From Pilaira anomala (lineage: Eukaryota > Mucoromycota > Mucoromycetes > Mucorales > Mucoraceae): a DNA stretch of 64,000 nt. The stretch covers positions 434,001 to 498,000 of the forward strand of contig JAIXMQ010000021.1 in the NCBI GenBank assembly GCA_025716855.1. The letters run 5' to 3'. Each line of letters begins with the position of its first letter. Position 1 is the stretch's first letter. This document shows, piece by piece, positions 24,467 through 34,157 of the stretch. The translations under genes and the position numbers were made by a program. The notes beneath the pieces are model-generated. The model had not been told where the DNA came from and ran no database searches. It was given only the letters and a program-made list of their open reading frames with translations.

Positions 24467-24923
24467 CTAAGAAAAAGAAAAAACACAAGTCATCCTGATA
24501 TCTTTATAAGAAAAAAAAAGACAGTTTTGCTGATCAAAAACATAAATAGTAATTTTCCTTCCGAGTTAACGTTTAGGATACTCAAGATACTGAGACTGAG
24601 GGTCAAGATACTGTTCCTCTAAGGTATTTTTATATTCAAAACAATAGTTCCTAAATCCAGTATAAATCACCCCAACAGGATATCACCATTACTACTGGAG
24701 ACATATTTAAGTACTTCTTTGCAACCATACTCTTCCTTTATGGCTCTTTTCTTTTGATAATCTTGTTTTTCTTGGTCATGTGTAAAGCATTATACTTTCT
24801 TCAAAAATAAAAATTCGATGTACCTGTTTGGATGATTCCCTTTTGAATGCCAGCTAAAAAACGAGTGTAGTATTTGATTTTTCGTTTCTTTTCCTTACAC
24901 TCTTTACAAACATTTAAAATAAA

Positions 24924-26532
24924 ATGTCCATGGCAGAATATAAACTGAAAAGGGACGCTTGTCGCCCTAAAGTTTTAGATAAATACGAAATTATTGGATT
25001 TATCAGTTCTGGAACTTATGGTCGTGTTTATAAAGCAAGATCGAGAAGCAAGTAAGCAACATTCACTCTCTTTTTATTTTTACTATTACTCGATTGCTAA
25101 AAGAGTTCTGCTTTATAAGGGACGATCCGCGTGAATTCGCTATTAAAAAGTTTAAACCAGACAGAGAAGGAGATACTCATCACTATGTCGGTATTTCACA
25201 ATCTGCCTGTAGAGAGATTGCTGTAAGAAAGTAAAATAAAAAAAGGAAAGGTCAAACCAAGAAAGCTGATCAATTTTTTATTTAGTTATGTAGAGAACTT
25301 CGACATGAAAATATTACTGCTTTAGAAGAAGTTCTACTGGAAGATAAAGCAATTTTTATGGTATTTGAATATGCAGAGCATGATTTCCTGGTAAGTGCTT
25401 TGTTGAGGGAGGGGGGGGGGGAGGTAAAAATGAATAAAAATCAAGCTAAATAGTGACCTAGCAAATTATACATTACCATTTGCATACGGAACGAAAACCT
25501 ATTCCTGAAGTCATTGTCAAGTCACTGTTATGGCAATTAATTAATGGTGTAGCATATCTTCATAGCAACTGGGTTTTACATCGTGATTTAAAACCTGCTA
25601 ATGGTAAAAAGAAAAAAAAAGAATTATCTTATTGAAACTTATTAAGAATTGACAATATTATAGTTTTATTAACAAGTGAAGGAATTGTGAAGACAGGTGA
25701 TTTAGGTCTTGCTAGATTATTCAATAAACCGCTTCAACCCTTATTTAATGGTGATAAAGTAGTTGTTACAATTTGGTATCGAGCGCCTGAATTGTTATTT
25801 GGATCTAGACATTATACAAAAGCAGTGGATATGTGGGCAGTGGGATGTATATTTGGTGAATTATTAGCACTAAAACCAATATTTAAAGGAGAAGAAGCGA
25901 AAATGGATGGTAAAAAACATGTACCTTTTCAAAGAAGTCAACTAACAAAAATCTTTGAAATTATGGGCACACCGACAAGTAAGTAGATCTGCTTTATATA
26001 TGTATTTAATGAATATTTGTGTTGATGTTTAATATCGTAGAGGAGAGATGGCCTACAATAGATCAATTACCAGACTATCATCACATAACTTCTTTCCCCC
26101 AGTAAGGCTTTTTATATTTATAAATTAATGTTCATATTGTATTTATTCATACATATTTGTTTATAGATGCACTAACAATTTGAAACAAGTATTTCAATTA
26201 ATGTCTATTCCAAAAAGCGAATCTGGGTTCAATCTATTATCTGCATTGCTAGAATATGATCCAGCCAAAAGAATCACAGCTGAAAAAGCACTAAATCATC
26301 CTTATTTCCAAGAAGAACCGAAACCAGCAATGAAGTAAGTGTTTGAGGGTATAAAAGTTGTTTTATTGAAATATTTATTAACACAAAAAATAGTGTCTTA
26401 ACACAACAAGGTATAGAATATCCACTTCGTCGTATTACACAAGAGGATAATGACATTAAGGCATCAAAAGCGGTTGTTGTGAATAAGGATGATCATAATA
26501 GTAGAATGGCAAAGAAACCAAGAAATGCTTAA
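24924..26532 (+). CDS. SSN3: Mediator cyclin-dependent kinase CDK8/Srb10
   Basis: Kinase of the Mediator CDK module, which with cyclin C phosphorylates transcription factors and the polymerase II tail. Eight exons (24924-25051, 25120-25222, 25286-25390, 25462-25603, 25664-25978, 26041-26101, 26167-26334, 26394-26532) join to 386 aa. Seen: glycine loop [15 protein letters not shown] (25-39), Lys52, the cyclin C helix SQSACREIA with Glu75 (CDK8 signature SMSACREIA), HRDLKPAN with Asp154, and Asp172-Leu-Gly. The activation segment [21 protein letters not shown] lacks a phosphorylatable Thr where other CDKs have one, as is typical of CDK8. The C-terminal tail is short. The stop lies six bases from the stop of the opposing pseudokinase gene. 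Confidence 0.95.
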
Positions 26533-26538
26533 TTTTTT

Positions 26539-27929
26539 TTATACATAACCTAATTGTACTAGATCCGGTAAATCATGATTGTAATAAATAGTTTGGTTTT
26601 TAGAAATAATCGAAGGTGTATTTTCTTGATGATGATGATGACCCAAAGATAAGGTGACTTGTATGACCACCCGCTTAGACAGAGAAGCACCCTCCATTAA
26701 CTCTTGTAAAGCACGCTTTGGCTCATAATACGCTAAGTATTTTGCAATAATGAGCTGACGATCTCTTATTTCGTTCACACGCAAAGTATGTGAATAAAAC
26801 TTTGTTGACATGTCGACCATTAAAATACGAGTTAGGGTTTCACAAATAGTATCAGCAGAAGGACGTTTGTTTGGATTTTTAGATAAACAAGTACGAATCA
26901 ATTCTTGATACTCAGAATGTGTATGTTTCAACCTTGTTATTTGATACACTTTTGAGCAAACAGTGACATTTGTTGGGAAAATAACCCCAGAGGCTAACTG
27001 CCAAAGAATGATACCTAATGAATATATGTTTGATTGTTGATTTAACGTATTTGTATACTCATAACATATTTCAGGTGAGATATAGGGCCATCGTCCATAA
27101 CGTGGTGATAATGGTATATGAGGCCAATCTTCTTGACGATCAACTAGCTGTAGTTTTATAGCATGTTCATCGTATATATTTGATATCAGTATATTTTTTG
27201 GCTGTAGATTTGGATGAACACCGCCTTTTAAATCACGTACAGAAGATACAAGTAATAATGATAATCTACAAATTTTTTGAAATGTCCATTGATCCACTTG
27301 TGGTATTAACTGCTCCAGGCTATGTTCAACAGCATAGGAAACAAATGCAAGCTTGTAATAATGTTTATGTCTAATAGCTGTTATACCAATTACGTTTTCA
27401 GGAATAGTCTTTTGACCCATACAAAGGTTAACTTTTCTCAGCATCATTTTATTTCTCTTTTTTTGATGTGGTTCTCTACAAGAGACTAAATAAACTTGTC
27501 CCATACGGCCTGAAGGTAATGTCTTTCCTTGTTCAAACCACTGAGGTGGATACCATCTTAATGGCTGATCAAGCAGTCTTATTTTTTCTTCAATTTCAGC
27601 TGCATAATCATCAAAGTAATAGTAAAATAATTGTTCATAGAGCGAATCAAACTGATGCGTTGTTGGTTTCCATCCCTTCATAAACATGGATCTTTCTAAA
27701 GTCAACATAGTGGACCAACAGGTATTTACATCATTACTACTAGCAGTATACTACATGTTTTTGTTAATATTGTGAATCATATAATTTTTTTTAAAAAAAT
27801 TGTCATACATACGTTGTTTTCGTATCTTGCATCTTTTATAGGATAAAGAAACTCTTGCTTATTTCTTTGAATATATTCATTAACAACTTTTTGTCCTATA
27901 ATTTGCTTCGAGCCAAAAATTTGAAACAT
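26539..27929 (-). CDS. Predicted pseudokinase (protein kinase-like, catalytic residues lost)
   Basis: Two exons (27929-27813 and 27750-26539) join in phase to 442 aa. Residues ~115-360 follow the protein kinase fold: a degraded glycine loop (LPSGRMGQVYLV), a candidate Lys145 (MLRKV), the catalytic-loop equivalent GVHPNLQPKNILI, an activation-segment end YISPEI, SNIYSLGIILWQLASG, and CLSKNPNKRPSADTI. HRD has become His218-Pro219-Asn220, so the catalytic Asp is absent, and DFG reads Asp243-Arg-Gln. The Asn of the catalytic loop (PKN) is kept. This argues for a non-catalytic scaffold or signalling role. The N-terminal ~80 residues and C-terminal ~90 residues (with an HHHH patch) are unrecognised. 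An ATG at 27962 could add 11 residues. Confidence 0.8.
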
Positions 27930-28780
27930 TTTAAAAAGAATAACAATAACAATAATAAACACTACGAAACTTTAGTTTTATACCTTCCTGAAACAAGCCT
28001 CTTCAAATAAGGGTGCAACATATACGTCACATCATGTCTGGGCACTTGTCGTTGTCAATACTGTAGCACAGTGTAGGAATTGCTGACTCGTGTGAGTCTT
28101 GAAAAAAAAATCAAAATAAAATTTGTATCACCAGTCTGTTTTAACCCAATATGTATTACATGGTACCCTTTTGCATGAATTTTATCTTTCTTTGAAGTTA
28201 ACAACTATCTCCCGTTTCTTATTAATGATTATTTATGCATATATTTATACTATAATTCAAACCGATTCAAGATAAAAAGATAGCTATTCTGTCTTTGAAA
28301 AGGTATGTATAATCAACGGTGATGAGATATAAGTCATTATTCCAGCCTAAGTTATTAGTTATTCTAATGAGCAAGTAGTATTTTATAACATATATCTAAT
28401 ACAACTACATATGTTTTGAGAATATCCTTGTTCTGAGTATATAACTATTCATGTATCTCTTACTTTCAAGATTATACAAAAAGACACACCTTGATATCCT
28501 ATACATGAGAAGTAAAGAATTTATAAATTAAGAGTGCAATAAAAGAAAATAACTAGCAAGGGTTTAAAACAAAAATCAATTTTCTTGAAAGTTATCAGGA
28601 GTAACTTGATATGTACAGGAAATAAACATCAATCAGACGTCGCATGAATAAGTGAAACCTAATCTTAGTTTTGACCTTCAGTTGCCCACGATTCTTATCT
28701 TAAATAAATTAGTTTCTTAAGAACAGCCAAAATATTATAGGGTAATTTAGAGCGACTAGGCGCACCTCATATAAACTACA
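27930..28780. other. Upstream flank of the pseudokinase gene
   Basis: AT-rich sequence without a credible open frame. The first ~150 bp should contain the pseudokinase promoter. Nothing specific was recognised. Confidence 0.5.
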
Positions 28781-28794
28781 CACACCACATATTT

Positions 28795-30060
28795 AAGCCC
28801 AGAAAACCTTTCATGTCAAAGTAAAGTCCTTCAATATTAACTATTTTATTATACAATACTATATCCAGAAAATTCTAAATTTAGATGGGCAGATGATTGT
28901 ATATAAAGATATAGTTTTTTATATGTAAAAAATATACTTTCTCTAACAAAAACTGTTTTCCTTACATGCACTACAAATGGAGAGTGCATGTAGCATGGTC
29001 TACATACACCTCGTTTTTCGGTCCCAGAAATCAAAATTTTGACAAAAAATACCTTCTTGTCAAAGTAACGTCCCTCTAAATCAGCTATTTCATTAAACAA
29101 TATGATATACAGAAAGTGCAGAATTTGAAGGCGCATCTTTCTATATGATTTGATTTATATCATTGGAAACAGAAAATATACTTGCCCTAACAAAAACTGT
29201 AAACCGTTTTATCACAATAACCATTAATATTTGTAATTATTTTATTTTGATTTTTACATCATTCGAAAGAGTGCAAAATTCTGTATTTACCGTTAAAAGA
29301 ACAAGCGTTAAAACCATTTTAATGTAAAGATATATCTACCTTTCTGATTTTTGAAAAAATCCATAGGGGGGGACTAGCAAATTTTTCTAAAAAATGGAAT
29401 TTTTTTCACAGCTTAAAAAAAAAAAAAAATTAGAAATGCAGATATATCTTTGTATTTAAATGGTTTTAAAGTTTAGCTTTTTATTGATGTCTAAGGTAGA
29501 ATTTGACGCTCTTTCGAATGGTGTAAAAATAAAAGTAACATAATTATAAAGTTTAATAGTCATTGCGAAAAAGCACAGCTTCTATTAGGACATGTATATT
29601 TTTTATATATAAGATGATAAATTTAAATGCATAGAAATCTTAGTTTTTAAATTCTACATCTTTGGAATATAACATTGCCTAACAAAATATGTCTGTATCC
29701 TGATTTGGTTTTTTTCCTGTTTTTGGACCTAAAAATTGAGATTTGGGTCCAAATTTCTTTTTTTTCAAATTAAAGTCTTTTATTTTACCTATTCTATTAT
29801 ACAATATAATATACAATCGATGCAGAATTTGAAGGCGCATCTTTCTATTGATTTAGAATTATTATTTTGTATGTAGAAAATATACTTGCCCTAACAGAAA
29901 CTGTATATCGTTTTTTTATAATACCTATTAATATTTGTTACTAGTTTACTCTGATTTTTACATCATTGAAAAGAGCGTCAAATTCTACACATATCCTTAA
30001 AAAGCCAAACTTTAAAACGTTTTTAATGTAAAGATGTATGCATATTTCTGAATCTTGAAA
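28795..30060. repeat. Degenerate direct repeats with a large embedded inverted repeat
   Basis: A unit starting with TCAAAGTAA-GTCC, passing through CAGAATTTGAAGGCGCATCT and ending with CTAACAAAAACTGT occurs around 28810-28960, 29040-29200 and 29765-29910. A second unit containing TTTTTACATCATT-GAAAGAG and TTAATGTAAAGATAT lies at 29215-29340 and again at 29915-30050. An inverted copy lies at about 29440-29570 (ATATCTTTGTATTTAAATGG ... CTCTTTCGAATGGTGTAAAA). The first and inverted copies are separated by about 95 bp, so the region can fold into a long imperfect hairpin. No coding frame survives. Confidence 0.75.
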
Positions 30061-30986
30061 AAATTCAAAGGTCGGGACATGCTGATTTTTGCCTAAAAAT
30101 ACACTTTTTCCCCCTTTTCCGATGAATTGATTGGCCCATTTTTTTTTCGCTGTAATAAAGAAAAAAACCTTTTTTTTTGGGATTGATTGAAAGTTTACAA
30201 GGCTTTAGCTCTCATGACATTTGCTCTTTCCTAACAATTGGCTCTGTTAGGTCTATAGCTTTTCAACAGCAATATCAGTAACAATAACAATAAACCTTCC
30301 CGAACAGTTATCACTGATTTCTTCCCCCGACAGGGAGTATTTAGGCTATACAGTAGCTGGATAAAGCTAAATACTCCCTGATCTCGCAGTCACATTTGAG
30401 GAAATTTGAATTCCATAAGTCTTTTCTCAAGGTGGGTCTTTTCGTACTTATTGTTTTTATAAACTACTATATTCAACAACTTCTTGACTATAATAAGCCA
30501 ATTCTTTCTCTTTAGAAGCGATTAAAGTTTTGAAATTAAATAGGGAGTAAAAGGCTTGGTTTATTTAAGTATATGTATGAATGCATGAGTAGCACGAAAT
30601 TAAATAAATAGATAAAACTGGGCCTCGGTATCTTGAAGGTATTTCGTAAAAATTAAGCGAATGAGACTCAAAAATACTTTTTTTTTTTTACTGCGAGAAA
30701 ATACTTTGAGTCTAATTGAGTCCGAGGGTCAAGGTACTGTCGTTTTATGTTCACTATTTTAACATTGTCCTTTCCTTATCTTCTGAGAACTTAAGGAGGG
30801 CCCAGTATTAAATGTGATGTACCTAATTTGGCATCATGGTTTATCTTACATAGAGTTTAAAAAGCACAAAAATTGCTTTATAAATGTATTCAATATTTAC
30901 ATCTGATTATAATTTCTTTTACATTCAAAAAAGCAAGAAATGAGCCAATTTATTACATATATATATGCATAATTTTGAATATTATT
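30061..30986. other. Intergenic with a short perfect inverted repeat
   Basis: No coding frame. It contains a 14-bp perfect inverted repeat (CAGGGAGTATTTAG at 30331-30344, complement at 30367-30380, 22-nt loop). A small stretch at 30721-30745 (GAGGGTCAAGGTACTGT) resembles 24597-24615. Confidence 0.6.
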
Positions 30987-32590
30987 TTAATATCGGGCTA
31001 AGCGCATTGGTTTTCCCACTTTACAAAAACTATTTTCTAATTTATCCTGACCAACAATCTTTGCAGTAAATTTGAATGAAGAAGAAAGATTTTCAATTTC
31101 AACTGACGCCATGATAGGCACCTTCTCATAATTTTTCAATTCTGCATCAAGCAAGAATCCAGATATCGGTATATCCAAAGCTCTTTTCCAAGCAAGTGTT
31201 CCATTTGGTTCTAAGCCTTCTAAATTATTAATCTTCCAGATTTCTGTATTTGCGAAATAAAAAATCAAATTAGATATATTTTTTAGCATATAACTCTAAA
31301 AGTTGACATTGTAATTCAGGTATAATTAGGTTATACGGGTAAATTTCTCGCATTTCATTAAAATAATCAATCTCTTGTTTCAGCATGTCTGCAAGAATAG
31401 ATTGCATTTGCGAATTATTGTTAAAGTGTAACAAGATAAAAATAACCTGGATATCTGAATACTTTCCAAATAGGTTAGTGTCTATCAATGAAGCTGATAT
31501 GGTTGAAGCTATTTCGTGTAGAATTGGCTTGAAGGAAATATATATAATGTCCCTGATCGCTAATGTCACTCTACAGCTACAAATAACGTTTAGGTGAATT
31601 AATTCTTTATGGTCTAATGTAAAGATCTTGTTCTCTCTAAGTATCTGGCATAAAAAATTAATATATATTTCACTAGACAATAAATAAGGGGGGGGGGGTT
31701 TGTCTCGCGTACCTTTGAAATGATTTCTTTGAGAGTTGCTGTAAATTTAATTTTCGTCCTTAATGAAAATATGTCTAGAAGCATATCATCATTATTTTCA
31801 CTGTGAGAATCACACACACTTGAATAAAACTAATGTTTTCTATAATCATTTACACATATGAATACTGAAAGAATAATATATATTTTGAATCGGCAGAATG
31901 ACGTCTTGGAAAGAAATTGCTTCTTTTGTTTCTTCTTCTGGATCGAAATCAGTAACTATTTGATTTGGAGTCAAGTGTATGTAATCTTCACGTAATCTAA
32001 GCTCGTACGGGTAATTCCAATCTTACTCATTTCTGAATGGCTATTACAATAATTCATTTTGAGTTGTGATTCTTAATTCCCTAAAATCATTGTATCAAAC
32101 CGCTTGTAAATATCAGTCCTTTTAAATTTTCTTTGCTACCAACTATACCGTCTAGTAGGCTCTTTTCAACTGAAACGAGGTATCTAATTTTAGCATTGCC
32201 AGAGTTTAGTTGAGGATGTAAACTGCTTGATATTACTTCATTTATGTATCCAAAATAGATGAGTAAAAATGCTTTGATATATCTTGCCTGGTATATTCTT
32301 ATGAACGGCTACGAAACAGAATGATTTTTCTCCAGTATAATATCTTTAAATTCGGGTAACAAATCCTTTGAATCTTTTGATAGGAATTCGGTTGAAGATA
32401 AACTGGTATTTAAGTATTTTTCAACAAGTGTTGTAAACCTGCGAAAAGAGGAACAAATTACCAACATTTTTTTTTAACTTCATATACTTACTACTTTTTT
32501 TTTAACTATCCCACTTACTTTCTGTTCACGCTTAAAACTGTTGTTGTGAACGAGCACATTATATTCTCATAATTATCATATGCTCTCAAC
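30987..32590 (-). pseudogene. HSP70-like (HSPA12-type) pseudogene
   Basis: Minus-strand frames carry pieces in an order that fits the actin-like ATPase fold of HSP70/HSPA12-like proteins, a family expanded in Mucorales. From upstream: NYENIMCSFTTTVLSVNRK joined over a 70-nt intron (donor near 32520) to FTTLVEKYLNTSLSSTEFL, then a TAG. Next come YIKAFLLIYFGYINEVISSS and KIRYLVSVEKSLL ... GLIFTSGLI, then stops. A frame change leads to REDYIHLTPNQIVTDFDPEE and SFQDVILPIQNI, then IYISFKPILHEIASTISASL and SDIQVIFILLHF. The last block overlaps the previous frame at 31270-31289 (frameshift) and ends at 30987. Several stops and shifts make a functional product unlikely. Family assignment is by pattern memory and moderate. 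Confidence 0.5.
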
Positions 32591-32599
32591 TTCCTTCTA

Positions 32600-33225
32600 T
32601 TTTTCTATACAAGTTTATCTACTCTGATTACTTAATTAGTTCTTTTATATAAATCACATCATCGTATTTATTGACATAAATCTCCTTTTATATTAATCAT
32701 CAGGTACAGCAGCCAGGTACATGAACTTGGTTAATCTTCAGGAACTAGTTTATTCATGAAAAGCAACGTGGGCAATTGATGGTCGAAACCCAGGTCAAGT
32801 TTCACTATTCATGCAACGCCTCTTTAATTACTATTTTACTATATATACTAAGATGCTGTTTGTTCTTTTAATAAAATTTAGTTTATTTTTGCGGTCTGAT
32901 TATTTAACCTTTGTGATATATTTTTATTGTACTTTATTTTCGTTTGTTTTATCTCTTTAATAGCTCGAACATCTCATAACTACCATTGAAACTTTTATTA
33001 TCTTGTGTTTTACAGAAAACTCTTTTCGTATTATCATTCTTTATTTGTTAGTTTAAATATTCAGAGAGAGACTTGAAAGTATGATAATAAAATGATATAT
33101 TTAATAATTATAAGGCTTGATCATCTTTCTTTTGCTTTTGGTACTTCACTTTCGATTTTTATTAGATTTCTTTAGCAACTTTAGATTGATTAATGTGACC
33201 TCCAATCTACTACTTTCCAAGCCCA
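32600..33225. other. Intergenic, possibly old LTR sequence
   Basis: No open frame. The segment 32700-32890 has a different texture (less homopolymer, ending with TTTTAATAAAATTTAG), reminiscent of an LTR end with a polyadenylation signal. No matching second copy was seen in the window, so this is only a suggestion. Confidence 0.25.
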
Positions 33226-33560
33226 AGCTTTGACTAAATATCTGGAAGAGCTACGTTAAAAGTTACAAGTACAACAGCAATTCACTTCCTTACACGATCA
33301 GCTGGTACAAACATAGATTTGGATTATGACCCCCAAGATCAATTGCTTCTGATATCATCCCTACTGAGCGACTGCAACAAGCTCTATCTGGTAAAAGCGA
33401 GAACTTTTTCGATCATTATTTGACGAACTTGATTTACACAAACGTACATCTTTCACCTCAACTTTTGCCGCAATTCACAAAAGATAACATACATAAAGCC
33501 ATTCAAGTAGCTGATCGTAGATCACATCTCAACAAAACAATCGTTTTCTTAATAATAATT
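33225..33560 (+). mobile_element. Possible retroelement gag-like fragment
   Basis: Plus-strand frames read QALTKYLEELR, stop, KLQVQQQFTSLHDQLVQT, and then, after a frameshift, IPTERLQQALSGKSENFFDH followed by IHKAIQVADRRSHLNKTI. Composition is protein-like and Gln/Leu-rich at the start, as in the coiled N-terminal part of some retroelement gag proteins. Stops and shifts show it is dead. The class is not certain. Confidence 0.25.
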
Positions 33561-33705
33561 AGCAACGCCAAAAGATTAAAAATATTGATTCTCCTAATAT
33601 TGGGCAAACCTCATCAAATGTTTTACAGTCGAATAATAGATCAAACTTTTGAAACAATCCATATCCAACTTCTAATAGTTATTGTCACTAACTTCACACC
33701 ATCAC

Positions 33706-34086
33706 TCTCTAACTTCACAATTAATTCTCTAACTTCACATTCATTTTCTCTAAAAACACATTTATTTTCTCTAAGAGCACATTTATTTTATCTAAGAACA
33801 TATTTATTTTCTCTAAAAACACATTTATTTCCTCTAAAAACACATTTATTTTCTCTAAAAACACATTTATTTTCTCTAAAAACACATTTATTTTCTCTAA
33901 AAACACATTTATTTTCTCTAAGAACATATTGATTTCTCTAAGAGCACATTGATTTCTCTAAGAACACATTTATTTTCTCTAAGAGCACATTTATTTTCTC
34001 TAAGAACATATTCATTTTCTCTAAGAACACATTTTTTTTCTCTAAGAGCACATTTTTTTTTATAAGAACACATTCGTTTTCTCTAG
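33706..34086. repeat. 21-bp minisatellite
   Basis: The unit CTCTAAAAACACATTTATTTT repeats about 17 times with substitutions (AAAAAC/AAGAGC/AAGAAC and, at the left end, ACTTCACA variants). Because 21 is a multiple of three, both strands give artificial open frames with a seven-residue period (SLKTHLF on plus, LEKINVF on minus). It lies 70 bp beyond the stop codon of the minus-strand alpha-glucosidase gene. Confidence 0.92.
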
Positions 34087-34157
34087 TTATATTGTAATAA
34101 ATTAATTAGATTTGTATTAAAGAGAAAAAAATTAACTAAGGTTTAAATGGAACACAA

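Noticed and set aside
33420..33932. 170-codon frame with repeats of SLKTHLF, and its minus-strand partner
   Set aside because: Generated by the 21-bp minisatellite, whose period is divisible by three. The first ~50 codons may be retroelement debris, but the frame as a whole is not a gene.
33706..34086. CRISPR-like array of short regular repeats
   Set aside because: Units are directly adjacent 21-mers with no unique spacers, in a eukaryotic genome.
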